A DNA stretch of 64,000 bases from CAKRJP01 sp963597615 (lineage in GTDB: Bacteria; Bacillota; Clostridia; Lachnospirales; Lachnospiraceae). Position 1 is the stretch's first letter. Every line of letters begins with the position of its first letter. Positions 8,459 through 18,106 of the stretch are shown piece after piece. Made by a program: the position numbers and the translations under genes. The DNA is taken from the NCBI GenBank assembly GCA_963597615.1, contig CAVBQS010000012.1:1-64000 (forward strand). Direction: 5' to 3'. Under the pieces are notes generated by a model. It worked only from the letters and a program-made list of their open reading frames with translations, did no database searches and had not been told where the DNA came from.

Positions 8459-9958
8459 CTATTGTACATACATATTGGTATAACCCATCAGGTCATAGTC
8501 CACCTGTTTTGCCACTTCGCGACCTTCTCGGATTGCCCATACTACCAAGGACTGGCCTCTGTGCATATCTCCTGCAGCGTAGACATTTTTAACAGAGGTA
8601 TCATAAGCTCCCTGTGGAGTTGCCACATTGGTTCTCTGGTTTACTTCTACACCAAAAGCCTTTGTTACATAAGATTCACTTCCTAGGAATCCTGCTGCGA
8701 TTAATACCAACTCTACGTTAATAGTCTTCTCGCTTCCTGGAATTTCTACCATCTGAAAACGTCCGGTTTTTGGATCTTTCTTAGACTCTAACTTCACCAA
8801 TACAGCCTGCTTTAGCTTTCCATCTTTGTCCTTGATAAATTCCTTAACAGTAGTCTGATACTCTCTAGGATCATGTCCAAAGACTGCAATTACTTCCTGC
8901 TGACCGTAGTCTGTCTTGCAGACTCTTGGCCACTCCGGCCAAGGATTCATTGCCGTTCTCTCATCTGGTGCCTTAGGCATCATCTCTAACTGAATCACGC
9001 TCTTAGCCCCGTGACGCATAGAAGTTCCTACACAGTCATTTCCGGTATCACCACCGCCGATGATCATAACATTCTTTCCTTTAGCAGAAATGTAAGTTCC
9101 ATCCTTTAACTGCATATTATTAGCCCATAAGGCCTTTGTTGTGCTCTTTAAGAAGTCTACCGCAAAATAAATTCCATCTGCATCTCTTCCCGGGACCTTA
9201 ATATCTCTTGGATTAGAAGCTCCGCAGCAAAGGATTACTTTGTCAAATTCCTTTAGAAGAGCTGCTGCTTTCTTGTCTTTTCCAACATTACAGTTGGTTA
9301 CAAAGGTGATTCCCTCTTCCTCCATAATCTTGATCTTGCGGTCAATGACCTGTTTTTCCAATTTCATATTTGGAATTCCATAGCGAAGAAGGCCTCCTAC
9401 CTTGTCTTCTCTTTCAAAGACAGTTACCAGATGTCCACGGCGGTTTAGCATGTCTGCTGCTGCAAGTCCGGAAGGACCTGAACCTACAATTGCCACCTTC
9501 TTGCCAGTACGGATTTTTACTTCTTTGGCTCCGGCATAGCCTTCTGCATAAGCCTTTTCAATAATTCCATATTCATTTGCCTTGGTGGATACAGGCTTTC
9601 CATTTAACCCACAGGTACAAGCAGCCTCGCAAAGGGCCGGACATACTCTGGAAGTAAATTCTGGGAAGTTATTGGTCTTCTTCAAACGAAGGTAGGCCTC
9701 TTTCCAGTTGCTATGGTAGATCAAATCATTCCACTCTGGCACTAGATTGTGCAGCGGGCAGCCACTGGCCATGCCTGCAAGCATGGCTCCTGACTGACAA
9801 AATGGAACTCCGCAAGCCATACATCTGGCTCCCTGAATTTCCTGTTCCTCCTGAGAAAGAGGGGTGTGAAATTCCTGGAAATGTTTGATTCTAGACTTTG
9901 GATCTTCTGCTACCTTATCCTGTCTTTCATATTCCATAAATCCTGTTGCTTTTCCCAT
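8459..9958 (-). CDS. gltD: Glutamate synthase (NADPH) small subunit
   Basis: The beta subunit delivers NADPH electrons to GltB, where glutamine and 2-oxoglutarate become two glutamates. In 499 residues the order is: N-terminal region with cysteine motifs for Fe-S clusters (CMACGVPFC, then SRVCPALCEAACTC), FAD-binding Rossmann motif VAIVGSGPSGLAAA (about 153-166), NADP-binding motif VMIIGGGDTGNDC (about 297-309), and a C-terminal FAD contact AAGDMHRGQSLVVWAI. Length is usual for the family. It lies 12 bp downstream of gltB and is followed by a terminator, so gltB-gltD is a two-gene operon, the ammonia-assimilation step after glutamine synthetase. Confidence 0.96.
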   Translation of the reverse strand: MGKATGFMEYERQDKVAEDPKSRIKHFQEFHTPLSQEEQEIQGARCMACGVPFCQSGAMLAGMASGCPLHNLVPEWNDLIYHSNWKEAYLRLKKTNNFPEFTSRVCPALCEAACTCGLNGKPVSTKANEYGIIEKAYAEGYAGAKEVKIRTGKKVAIVGSGPSGLAAADMLNRRGHLVTVFEREDKVGGLLRYGIPNMKLEKQVIDRKIKIMEEEGITFVTNCNVGKDKKAAALLKEFDKVILCCGASNPRDIKVPGRDADGIYFAVDFLKSTTKALWANNMQLKDGTYISAKGKNVMIIGGGDTGNDCVGTSMRHGAKSVIQLEMMPKAPDERTAMNPWPEWPRVCKTDYGQQEVIAVFGHDPREYQTTVKEFIKDKDGKLKQAVLVKLESKKDPKTGRFQMVEIPGSEKTINVELVLIAAGFLGSESYVTKAFGVEVNQRTNVATPQGAYDTSVKNVYAAGDMHRGQSLVVWAIREGREVAKQVDYDLMGYTNMYVQ

Positions 9959-9970
9959 TTTTCTCGCCCC

Positions 9971-12900
9971 CTATCTTCCACTCTTGATAGCATTAAATGC
10001 TTCCATCTGTGCTTCTTCGTTGCTCATTCCCTGTGCCTCAAATTCAAGAATCTTCTTTAGCATACGCTCATAATCCTTTGGAATAATCTTCTTGAATTTT
10101 GGAAGGTATTCCGTAAAGTTCTCAAGGATTTTCTTTCCAATCTCAGAATTAGTATTAGCCACATGTTCCTCGATCATACCCTTCAACTCGTCTACATCTA
10201 CCTTAGAAGCCACATATTCCATGTTAACCAGTTGCTTATTTAATCTCTTGTACAGACTATTATCTTCATCTAAGACATAGGCAACACCACCGCTCATACC
10301 AGCTGCAAAGTTCTTACCAGTTTTACCAAGGATTGCCACACGACCGCCAGTCATGTACTCACATCCGTGATCTCCCACACCTTCTACTACTGCAGTGACA
10401 CCGGAGTTACGTACTGCAAAACGTTCTCCTGCAATACCATTAATAAAGGCCTTACCACTGGTAGCACCGTAGAGAGCTACGTTACCGATAATGATGTTTT
10501 CCTCATGTTTATAAGTTACTCCCTTTGGTGGGTAAACAATTAATTTACCGCCGGAAAGTCCCTTTCCATAATAGTCGTTGCTGTCTCCAATAAGCTCCAG
10601 TGTCAATCCCTTAGGAATGAAGGCACCAAAGGACTGTCCACCGGCTCCTGTACATTTTACAACATAACTGTCTTCTTCCAGTCCTTCTGGATAGCGCTTG
10701 GTAATCTCTGATCCAAAGATAGTTCCGAAGGTACGGTTAATATTGGTTACATCAACTTCAATGCTCTTCTTCTGTCCCTTTTCCAAAGCAGGAAGGAGTT
10801 TTTTCACCAAGATTTTCTCATCTGCAGTTTTCTCAAGTTCGAAATCATAAACCTTCTTAGGGTTAAAGATCATAGGCTCATCGGTTCCTACATATGGATT
10901 GTAGAGAATCTGACTTAGGTTTAAGGTAGCTGCTCGATTGGAAGTGGCCTGGTCTTTTACCTTCAAAAGATCGGTGCGGCCTACCAACTCATCAATCGAA
11001 CGAACGCCAAGTTTTGCCATATGTTCTCTTAAATCCTGCGCAATAAATCTCATAAAGTTGATAACATATTCTGGCTTACCTGAGAAGCACTTGCGAAGTT
11101 CCGGATTTTGAGTTGCCACACCTACCGGGCAGGTATCTAAGTTACATACACGCATCATGACACAACCTAAGGTTACAAGAGGTGCGGTAGCAAATCCAAA
11201 CTCCTCTGCTCCAAGGATGGCTGCAATAGCAACGTCACGTCCACTCATAAGCTTTCCGTCTGTCTCAATACGAACTCGTTCTCTAAGACCATTCTGAATC
11301 AAGGTCTGGTGGGTCTCTGCAAGACCAAGCTCCCAAGGAAGTCCTGCATTGTGAATGGAACTTCTAGGTGCTGCTCCTGTACCTCCATCATATCCGGAAA
11401 TTAAGATTAGTCCTGCACCCGCCTTGGCAACACCGGCTGCTACAGTTCCTACACCTGCTTCTGATACAAGTTTTACTGTAATTCTTGCATCTTTATTTGC
11501 ATTCTTACAATCATAGATTAACTGAGCCAAATCCTCGATAGAATAAATATCGTGATGTGGCGGTGGTGAAATCAAGCTTACACCAGGTGTAGAATGTCTG
11601 GTCTTTGCAATCCAAGGATATACCTTACCTCCAGGCAAATGTCCACCTTCTCCAGGTTTTGCTCCCTGAGCCATCTTAATCTGAATCTCCTGGGCACTAA
11701 CAAGATAACGGGAGGTTACACCAAATCGTCCGGAAGCCACCTGCTTAATAGCAGAACAACGGTTGGTATCCAGTCGTTCGATTTCCTCACCACCTTCACC
11801 ACTGTTGGATTTTCCATGAAGGGTATTCATGGCAATGGCCAGAGCCTCGTGAGCTTCTTTGGAGATAGATCCGTAAGACATAGCACCGGTCTTAAATCTG
11901 GTAACAATGTCATCTACACTTTCTACCTCATCAATAGAAATTCCTTTTTCCGGATAAACAAATTCTAACTGTCCACGAAGGTTAATATTCTCCCCTTCCT
12001 GGTTAACCATGTCTGTATACTGCTTAAAGAGTTCGTAATCTCCTCTTCTGGTAGCCTGCTGCAGGGCATGAATGGTACGAGGATTATAAAGATGCTTCTC
12101 ACCATTGCTCTTTTCTTTATGCTGTCCGATACTGTTGAGGGTCATATCCACTTCCAGTCCCAAGGGGTCAAAGGCCTGGGAATGACGGGCAATATAATCA
12201 TTTGCAATCTCGTTAATTCCAATACCACCTACACGGCTTACTGTATCTGTAAAATACTTTTTAATAAAGTCTTCTTTTAATCCAATAGCCTCGAAGATCT
12301 TAGCTCCCTGATAAGACTGGATGGTAGAAATACCCATCTTAGATGCAGTCTTTACAATACCGCTAAGAACCGCTTCATTGTAATCATCTACTGCTGCATA
12401 GTAATCCTTGTCTAACATTCCACTTTCAATCAGCTCTTTAATGGACTCGTGAGCTAAGTATGGGTTAATAGCACAAGCACCGTAACCTAATAAGGTTGCA
12501 AAGTGATGAACCTCTCTTGGTTCTCCTGTCTCTAAGATAATAGCTACGGAAGTTCTCTTCTTTGTACGAACCAAATGCTGCTGAAGACCTGACAGGGCAA
12601 GAAGGGACGGAATCGGTACGTGGTACTCGTCCACACCTCTATCTGAGAGAATCAATACATTTGCTCCATCTAAAATGGCACGGTCTACTTCAATAAAGAG
12701 GTAATCAATGGCTTTCTCCAAACTAGAATTCTTGTAGAATACCATATCAATCTCAGCCACCTTAAAACCTGGGCGGTTTAGATTCTTAATTTTTAAAAGG
12801 TCAGTCTCTGTAAGGATAGGATTGTCCACCTTAAGCATGCGACAGTTAATCGGATTCTCCTCCAAGATATTTCCATCCTCACCAACGTAAACTGTGGTGG

Positions 12901-14542
12901 AAGTTACTACCTTCTCACGGATGGCATCAATAGGGGGATTGGTTACCTGGGCAAATAATTGCTTAAAGTAGTTAAATAAATTCTGGTGCTTTTCAGAAAG
13001 AACTGCCAAAGGAGTATCAATACCCATAGCTGCAGTTCCTTCACTTCCAGTCTTTGCCATAGTAAGAATGGAAGTCTTTACTTCCTCGTAAGAATAGCCA
13101 AAGGCTTTCTGCAACTTCTTTCTCTCATCCTGAGAGTAAGTAATTACCTTCTCATTAGGAATCTTAAGATCATCTAGTTTGACCATGTAGGAATCTAGCC
13201 ACTCACCATACGGCTGTCTGCTAGCATAATCCATTTTAAGCTCTTCATCGTCAATCACTTTTCCCTTGATGGTATCTACAAGGAGCATCTTTCCTGGATG
13301 AAGTCTCTCTTTTAACACGATCTTAGAAGGATCAATATCTAATACACCCACCTCTGAAGAAAGGATCAAATTGTCATCGTTAGTGATGTAGTATCTGGAA
13401 GGTCTTAGACCATTACGGTCAAGAACAGCTCCCATGCAATCTCCATCAGTGAAAAGAATGGATGCCGGTCCATCCCAAGGCTCCATCATAGTTGCATAGT
13501 ACTGATAGAAATCCTTCTTCTCCTGAGCCATAGCCTTATCGTTAGCCCAAGGTTCCGGAATAGCAATCATAACAGCCAATGGAAGTTCCATTCCACTCAT
13601 AACCATAAACTCAATGGTATTATCTAACATAGCCGAGTCAGAACCTGCCACGTTAATTGCCGGAAGGACCTTATGAAGCTCACCCTTTAGGTACTCTGAC
13701 TTCATATTTTCCTCACGGCCACGCATCTTGTCCGCATTACCCTTAATAGTATTAATCTCACCATTGTGTACCAGGTAACGATATGGATGGGCACGGTCCC
13801 AGCTAGGATTGGTATTGGTACTAAATCTTGAATGCACGATGGCAATTGCTGATTCGTAATCCGGATTCTGAAGATCCTCAAAGAAAGAACGGAGCTGATT
13901 TACCAAAAACATTCCCTTGTAAACGATGGTTCTGCTAGAAAGAGACACTACATATGTCTCATCACTGCTCTGCTCAAAAATTCTGCGGACAACATAGAGT
14001 CGTCTGTCAAATTCCAGACCCTTGGCAACCTTCTCTGGCCGCTCTACAAATCCCTGCATAATACAAGGCATGCAGGCCTTGGCTCTGCTTCCTAGAACAT
14101 CTTCCTTAACAGGCACTTCTCTCCATCCAAGGAAATTCATACCTTCTTTTTTAACGATAACTTCGAAAATCTTTTTAGCCTGATTTTTCTTCAGTTCATC
14201 CTGGGGGAAGAAGAACATTCCCACACCATAGTCTCTTTCAGAACCTAAAGAAAAGCCGAGGTTTTTACAGGCTTTGGAGAAAAACTTATGAGAAATCTGT
14301 AAAAGAATTCCTACTCCGTCACCTGTCTCACCCTCGGCGTCCTTGCCGGCTCTATGTTCCAAATGTTCAACAATCTTTAATGCGTCTACCACTGTATCGT
14401 GGGTCTTTTTACCTTTGATGTTAACAATTGCACCGATTCCACAGTTGTCATGTTCAAACTGGGAACGATACAAGCCTTGTGTTGTGCTCATATCCTGTTC
14501 AGTCATATGCATTGTCCTTTCTGATTTTAGTTTGTTTTTCAT
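9971..14542 (-). CDS. gltB: Glutamate synthase (NADPH) large subunit
   Basis: The alpha subunit carries glutaminase and synthase activity. The order is class-II glutamine amidotransferase (to about residue 430), central domain, FMN-binding synthase barrel (about 830-1230, with GAKPGEGGHLPGGKV and the 3Fe-4S cysteines in CNLDTCPVGVATQ) and a C-terminal beta-helix (GxxxG repeats). The catalytic nucleophile is the Cys in FEHDNCGIG, residue 34 from the start used here; in this family the short propeptide before it is removed. I chose 14542 because GGGAG is 6 bases upstream. An ATG at 14575 has no good ribosome site, and 14506 (AAAGGA upstream) is another candidate. At about 1523 residues it is of normal length. 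It is co-transcribed with gltD. Confidence 0.95.
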   Translation of the reverse strand: MKNKLKSERTMHMTEQDMSTTQGLYRSQFEHDNCGIGAIVNIKGKKTHDTVVDALKIVEHLEHRAGKDAEGETGDGVGILLQISHKFFSKACKNLGFSLGSERDYGVGMFFFPQDELKKNQAKKIFEVIVKKEGMNFLGWREVPVKEDVLGSRAKACMPCIMQGFVERPEKVAKGLEFDRRLYVVRRIFEQSSDETYVVSLSSRTIVYKGMFLVNQLRSFFEDLQNPDYESAIAIVHSRFSTNTNPSWDRAHPYRYLVHNGEINTIKGNADKMRGREENMKSEYLKGELHKVLPAINVAGSDSAMLDNTIEFMVMSGMELPLAVMIAIPEPWANDKAMAQEKKDFYQYYATMMEPWDGPASILFTDGDCMGAVLDRNGLRPSRYYITNDDNLILSSEVGVLDIDPSKIVLKERLHPGKMLLVDTIKGKVIDDEELKMDYASRQPYGEWLDSYMVKLDDLKIPNEKVITYSQDERKKLQKAFGYSYEEVKTSILTMAKTGSEGTAAMGIDTPLAVLSEKHQNLFNYFKQLFAQVTNPPIDAIREKVVTSTTVYVGEDGNILEENPINCRMLKVDNPILTETDLLKIKNLNRPGFKVAEIDMVFYKNSSLEKAIDYLFIEVDRAILDGANVLILSDRGVDEYHVPIPSLLALSGLQQHLVRTKKRTSVAIILETGEPREVHHFATLLGYGACAINPYLAHESIKELIESGMLDKDYYAAVDDYNEAVLSGIVKTASKMGISTIQSYQGAKIFEAIGLKEDFIKKYFTDTVSRVGGIGINEIANDYIARHSQAFDPLGLEVDMTLNSIGQHKEKSNGEKHLYNPRTIHALQQATRRGDYELFKQYTDMVNQEGENINLRGQLEFVYPEKGISIDEVESVDDIVTRFKTGAMSYGSISKEAHEALAIAMNTLHGKSNSGEGGEEIERLDTNRCSAIKQVASGRFGVTSRYLVSAQEIQIKMAQGAKPGEGGHLPGGKVYPWIAKTRHSTPGVSLISPPPHHDIYSIEDLAQLIYDCKNANKDARITVKLVSEAGVGTVAAGVAKAGAGLILISGYDGGTGAAPRSSIHNAGLPWELGLAETHQTLIQNGLRERVRIETDGKLMSGRDVAIAAILGAEEFGFATAPLVTLGCVMMRVCNLDTCPVGVATQNPELRKCFSGKPEYVINFMRFIAQDLREHMAKLGVRSIDELVGRTDLLKVKDQATSNRAATLNLSQILYNPYVGTDEPMIFNPKKVYDFELEKTADEKILVKKLLPALEKGQKKSIEVDVTNINRTFGTIFGSEITKRYPEGLEEDSYVVKCTGAGGQSFGAFIPKGLTLELIGDSNDYYGKGLSGGKLIVYPPKGVTYKHEENIIIGNVALYGATSGKAFINGIAGERFAVRNSGVTAVVEGVGDHGCEYMTGGRVAILGKTGKNFAAGMSGGVAYVLDEDNSLYKRLNKQLVNMEYVASKVDVDELKGMIEEHVANTNSEIGKKILENFTEYLPKFKKIIPKDYERMLKKILEFEAQGMSNEEAQMEAFNAIKSGR

Positions 14543-14586
14543 ACTATACTCCCTGGCTTTACTTTTGTAAAGCATGAATTTTCGTT

Positions 14587-14605
14587 AAGTTGTCAGATTA
14601 TTCGA
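14587..14605 (-). promoter_or_regulatory. Possible operator before gltB (weak)
   Basis: TTGTCGAATAATCTGACAA is an inverted repeat with 5-bp arms and a 9-bp spacer, just upstream of the gltB start region. It fits the general T-N11-A shape of LysR-type sites, and gltB is often controlled by such proteins, but no LysR gene is near and the arms are short. No good -35/-10 pair was found here. Confidence 0.25.
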
Positions 14606-14690
14606 CAATTTAATATATTTTTCTCTACAGCCTAGTTATTGTTTTAGTTTTCTCTAATTGTTCCTATTTTTTCAGTAATTAAAGGCAAAC

Positions 14691-14746
14691 AAAAAAAGTC
14701 CTTTTTTGCAGATATCTTAAACCAAATTCCTACAAAAAGGACTTTT
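14691..14746 (-). terminator. Terminator after the CPBP protease gene
   Basis: AAAAGTCCTTTTTGTAG pairs with CTGCAAAAAAGGACTTTTTTT around a 16-20-nt loop, 9 bp past the CPBP stop. On the minus strand the 3' arm runs into seven T residues, as expected for intrinsic termination. It also insulates gltB. Confidence 0.8.
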
Positions 14747-14754
14747 CTTCTATT

Positions 14755-15645
14755 TTATTTCTCACCAGCCAAAGGTTGTAAGACTAGATACATTCCAGCG
14801 GCAAATGCTGCACAGACCACTGTGGCAAGGCCTATATAGCGAATATCCTTTGCCAAAGCTGTATAAAAACTAAACTTTGTAGCAAAGACTGACACTAAAT
14901 TCATAAATACATGGGCTAAAATCGGCGCCCACATAGATCCCATCTGCTGATAAAGCCATGCAAGCAAGAACCCAAGTAAGGTTCCATATACAATCTGTAC
15001 TATATTTCCGTGAAGCAAGCCAAAAATCAAAGAAGAATAAATCATTGCTCCCATAAGGGAACTATCCTCCTTCAACCGATTAAATACCAGACCCCGGAAT
15101 ACAAATTCCTCGCAAATCGGGATAATCACACCTAAAACCACAATCTGCACTAAAAAATTGCTTGAATAAAAAGTCGACATTGTCTCAGTGTAGTCAGAAC
15201 TATAGCTGGCAAAATTTCCAATAATGATCAGGTTATTTAGGGCAATACTTGAAGCCACCGCCATGAATATTGCCGGAACATAATATGCTAAAGAAGCCTT
15301 CTTTGCCAGGGCTTTTCCTGCCATTTTCTCTTTCATGCGGTCTTTGTGAAACATCCATGCCAAAAAAGGAATGGTACAGATTGCTGCCACACCCTCTATT
15401 AAGGTAGCATATTGTAAATATAAGTTTAGGATCTGATTATAAATCTTCATCATCTGATTTTCATCATCTAATGCTTTTAAAACCAGGTCCTCATGTCCTG
15501 CCACATAGCCACCAACCAGTACAAACATTCCTGCCATGGATACTACAAAGGCAATTCCCCACTTTACAAACAAGGGGCTCCACACATGCCAAAAATTACC
15601 GGCTCCTCTCGGTCTTCTAGGCCCTGTCTGTCTATATTCTTCCAT
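14755..15645 (-). CDS. CPBP-family intramembrane glutamic endopeptidase
   Basis: A 296-residue polytopic membrane protein with the three motifs of the CPBP (CAAX protease and bacteriocin-processing, Abi) family. They are EEFVFRG in the middle, then FGLLHGN, and HVFMNLVSVFA near the C-terminus; the two Glu and two His residues form the active site in the archaeal and eukaryotic relatives. About eight membrane spans are visible. The N-terminal tail is Arg/Pro/Gly-rich and cytoplasmic. Bacterial members often give self-immunity to a bacteriocin or process prenylated-like peptides, but no bacteriocin gene lies nearby. Start with AAAGGA 6 bases upstream. It is a single-gene unit with its own promoter and terminator. 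Function beyond family is unknown. Confidence 0.88.
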   Translation of the reverse strand: MEEYRQTGPRRPRGAGNFWHVWSPLFVKWGIAFVVSMAGMFVLVGGYVAGHEDLVLKALDDENQMMKIYNQILNLYLQYATLIEGVAAICTIPFLAWMFHKDRMKEKMAGKALAKKASLAYYVPAIFMAVASSIALNNLIIIGNFASYSSDYTETMSTFYSSNFLVQIVVLGVIIPICEEFVFRGLVFNRLKEDSSLMGAMIYSSLIFGLLHGNIVQIVYGTLLGFLLAWLYQQMGSMWAPILAHVFMNLVSVFATKFSFYTALAKDIRYIGLATVVCAAFAAGMYLVLQPLAGEK

Positions 15646-15712
15646 TTATTGTCCTTTCTTCTTACATAAGGTTTTATTTTCTAATAGCCTTCTTTTAAAA
15701 GCTACTTTAACT

Positions 15713-15741
15713 ATGATAATTCCAAGAAGCCTATCTTGCAA
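15713..15741 (-). promoter_or_regulatory. Promoter of the CPBP gene
   Basis: Minus strand TTGCAA (15741-15736), 17-bp spacer, TATCAT (15718-15713), followed by a leader of about 65 nt. Moderate match at both elements. Confidence 0.5.
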
Positions 15742-15762
15742 TTAAAAATTTATAAAAATTCC

Positions 15763-16698
15763 CTATCTAAAAAGAACGGATTTTACAGCCGCCTGATAAA
15801 CTTCCATTTTTTCGGCCTTTTTAATCTTCTTTAGTTGTTTTTCCCGGCCCGGAAATTGTCTTCCTAAGTAATACCAAACTTCTTTCATCTTGTAGAGCAC
15901 CGGCCTGGTTCCGGAGCAAGTCTTCTGATATTCCTCCTGTAAGAGGCTTAAAAACTCTTCCAACTTGTAAGAATCTATTTTCTCCTTAGAAGTGCTTTCT
16001 TTACTAATATCCTCCAACAAAAATGGATTCCCTACGATACCTCGACCCAACATAATCTTGTCTATTCCTGGAAATTTTTCTTTAAAATCATCTACATCCT
16101 CTCTACTAAAAAGATCTCCATTATAGCAAAGAGGCAAGTGGGTATTGGCTACAGCATAGGAAAAGGCTTCTAAATTGGGATGATTATTATAAAAATCAGC
16201 CTGTACCCTAGGATGGATAATCAGTTCCTCTATGGGGTACTGGTTGTAAATTCGAAGAATTTCCGGAAATTCCTCTGCTTCCATCTTTCCTATACGAGTC
16301 TTAATAGAGATCTTCACATCTGTACTTCCATAAATCTCATCCAAAAACCGGTCCAGGTCCTCCGGTTTTGCTAAAAAGCCAGACCCTCTGTATTTGCTAA
16401 CCACCGTTTTTGAGGGACAGCCCAGATTCAAATTAACTTCTCGGTAGCCAAAGGCTTCTAATTTCTTCACAGTACGCAGGAAATCCTCGCTATTGTTGGT
16501 AAGAATCTGAGGCACCACATACATTCCTTTTTGAGTTTCAGGGGCAATCTCTCTTAGTTCTCCTGCATTAAATCCCTTCTTTAAATGGGGAACCAAAAAA
16601 GGAGTAAAATATTTATCAAAGGGCAAAAAATAGGCGTGATAGACACGCCTAAAAACTTCTGTCGTTACTCCTTCCATGGGAGCCATATAATATTGCAT
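15763..16698 (-). CDS. tRNA-dihydrouridine synthase family protein
   Basis: An FMN- and NAD(P)H-dependent enzyme that reduces uridines in the D-loop of tRNA. The 311-residue protein has the TIM-barrel start YYMAPMEGVTTEVFRR, the NLGCPSKTVVSKYRGSGFL segment, KTRIG, HPR (substrate/FMN contacts), NGD and MLGRGIVGNPFL. I chose the ATG at 16698 because GAGAGG sits 7 bases upstream; the in-frame ATG at 16713 overlaps the end of the GNAT gene. The C-terminal tRNA-binding helices seem short. The expected catalytic Cys about seven residues after GCP is not obvious, the only Cys there being the one in GCP itself. Assignment to DusA, B or C cannot be made by eye. Confidence 0.87.
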   Translation of the reverse strand: MQYYMAPMEGVTTEVFRRVYHAYFLPFDKYFTPFLVPHLKKGFNAGELREIAPETQKGMYVVPQILTNNSEDFLRTVKKLEAFGYREVNLNLGCPSKTVVSKYRGSGFLAKPEDLDRFLDEIYGSTDVKISIKTRIGKMEAEEFPEILRIYNQYPIEELIIHPRVQADFYNNHPNLEAFSYAVANTHLPLCYNGDLFSREDVDDFKEKFPGIDKIMLGRGIVGNPFLLEDISKESTSKEKIDSYKLEEFLSLLQEEYQKTCSGTRPVLYKMKEVWYYLGRQFPGREKQLKKIKKAEKMEVYQAAVKSVLFR

Positions 16699-16709
16699 AA
16701 AATTTCCTC

Positions 16710-17246
16710 TCATTTGATCTTAGGGTCTTCTTGTAGCAAGCGTTCAAAACCGATTCTTCGCTCTCCCTTTTCAGGACCAAGTGCCAGGTAGATATCCCCA
16801 CAAGCCAAAAAACCAGCCTTTTTCAGGGCATGCTGCATAGGAAGATTTCCAGGATGGGTATCGATTCTCACTGAACCAAATCCGTCTCTTTTTGCCATAG
16901 AAAAGCCATGTTCAAACATTTTTCCAGCAAGTCCCTTACCCTTGCATCCATCTGCCACAATTACCCGGTGCATAGAAGCATAGGGTCCCTCTGTCAACCA
17001 AGCGCCATTTTCAATAAAACCATAAGACACATCCGGTGTCACTTGATAGGCAAAAGCCCCTAAAACAATCGCATCCTCCTCAGCGACATAGGCCATGTCC
17101 CCGGCAATATCTTCTTGCCAGTTTTCAAGGCTGGGGTAGCCTGTCTGCCACTGATCAAGGCCCAGTCCCTTAAGTTGGGCCTTAGCCATATTTGTAATCT
17201 CCCAAATTCTAGGTAAATCTTCTTTCATTGCAGCTCTAAAATTCAT
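16710..17246 (-). CDS. GNAT-family N-acetyltransferase
   Basis: 178 residues with the GNAT fold: N-terminal strand FRAAMKEDLPRIWEITN, then the acetyl-CoA pyrophosphate loop in MHRVIVADGCKGKGLAGKMF (Q/RxxGxG/A type), then the strand GSVRIDTHPGNLPMQHALKKAGF. The acceptor is unknown; this subgroup often acts on small molecules or unspecified proteins. The stop codon lies just before the start of the dihydrouridine synthase gene, so the two form an operon. Start has GAGG upstream. Confidence 0.85.
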   Translation of the reverse strand: MNFRAAMKEDLPRIWEITNMAKAQLKGLGLDQWQTGYPSLENWQEDIAGDMAYVAEEDAIVLGAFAYQVTPDVSYGFIENGAWLTEGPYASMHRVIVADGCKGKGLAGKMFEHGFSMAKRDGFGSVRIDTHPGNLPMQHALKKAGFLACGDIYLALGPEKGERRIGFERLLQEDPKIK

Positions 17247-17297
17247 CCTTATTCCTCACCTGCCCCCCTAACAAAAAGTTTTTTCAAACTCTCTTTA

Positions 17298-17945
17298 TTA
17301 TAATCCAGCCAAAGCATCCATTTTATCTTTACAAAAATAATTAAAAAGAGCAATGGCCCTTCCCACTCCTATCATAGCACATACTGTACCGATTCCGATA
17401 GCCACTAAATGTCCGGTACATACAAAGCCAATCACACAGGTAATGGCTACGCTAATAAGGTCAATAACATTTTTTCCAAATCCCATATCCTTGTGGAGGG
17501 CATCTCCTACAGTCTTTGCCAAACCATCTGCAGGATTTGGTACTATTTTCATATTTACAGTCATAGCCGCTCCCACAGCAGTGATTAAAATTGCTGCCAC
17601 CAACACCAAAATTTTTTGAAGAAATGTTTCCGGATGCAGCACAATAATCTTTTCAAACAAACCTAAAAAAGAAGTAAATGCCAGGCAGACCGCAATCTGC
17701 AATGCATCCTTCCACTCCCTGTTTTTTCCCTTTATAAGAAATTGGAGAATCACCTGGACAATATACACTAACAAGGTAATGAAAGCAAAATTTAAAGTCC
17801 ATATGGAGGAAATGCTATAGGGCACAGATATTATTGGAGATACTCCCAGAGTCGTCTCAGTATTTAAGACAATCCCAATGGCAAGAATCATCAGTCCTAT
17901 AAGGTAGATTCCAAACCGCCAAAGCATCTTACTATTTATTCTCAT
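17298..17945 (-). CDS. YczE/YitT-like membrane protein (paralogue 1)
   Basis: A 215-residue protein with about five to six hydrophobic helices, beginning LWRFGIYLIGLMILAIGIVLNTETTLGVSP. The position of TLGVSP after the first helix and the later MKIVPNPADGLAKTVGDALH are the family's conserved loops. The family is often found near regulators and is thought to act in transport, but I know of no firmly tested substrate for this form. A second gene of the same family and the same length, 215 residues, is at 44180-44827. It follows the symporter terminator, so it is transcribed on its own, with GNAT-Dus further along. Confidence 0.75.
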   Translation of the reverse strand: MRINSKMLWRFGIYLIGLMILAIGIVLNTETTLGVSPIISVPYSISSIWTLNFAFITLLVYIVQVILQFLIKGKNREWKDALQIAVCLAFTSFLGLFEKIIVLHPETFLQKILVLVAAILITAVGAAMTVNMKIVPNPADGLAKTVGDALHKDMGFGKNVIDLISVAITCVIGFVCTGHLVAIGIGTVCAMIGVGRAIALFNYFCKDKMDALAGL

Positions 17946-18016
17946 AACTAATCACTCACTTTCTTTTACCCACCCTGCATTTTTTGCAGGACGAGCCTTG
18001 TGTATTATAACACAAA

Positions 18017-18037
18017 GAGCTGCCAAATCGGCAGCTC
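18017..18037 (-). terminator. Terminator after the amino-acid symporter
   Basis: GAGCTGCC (18017-18024) pairs with GGCAGCTC (18030-18037) around a 5-nt loop, about 70 bp past the symporter stop. On the minus strand it is followed by TTTGTGTT, so the T-tract is weak and read-through is possible. Confidence 0.6.
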
Positions 18038-18106
18038 CCATCCATACTTCTTTTTGCAAGTTATCATGCATTTTTTCTATCACAAAGTCCTAATACATAT
18101 TAGCTA

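Noticed and set aside
14587..14605. TTGTC-N9-GACAA as a firm GltC-type operator
   Set aside because: Short arms, no LysR gene nearby and no clear promoter; kept only as a weak feature.
16381..16443. Dihydrouridine synthase lacking the usual catalytic Cys, as an inactive enzyme
   Set aside because: Family members differ in this segment and I cannot run an alignment; noted only in the gene entry.
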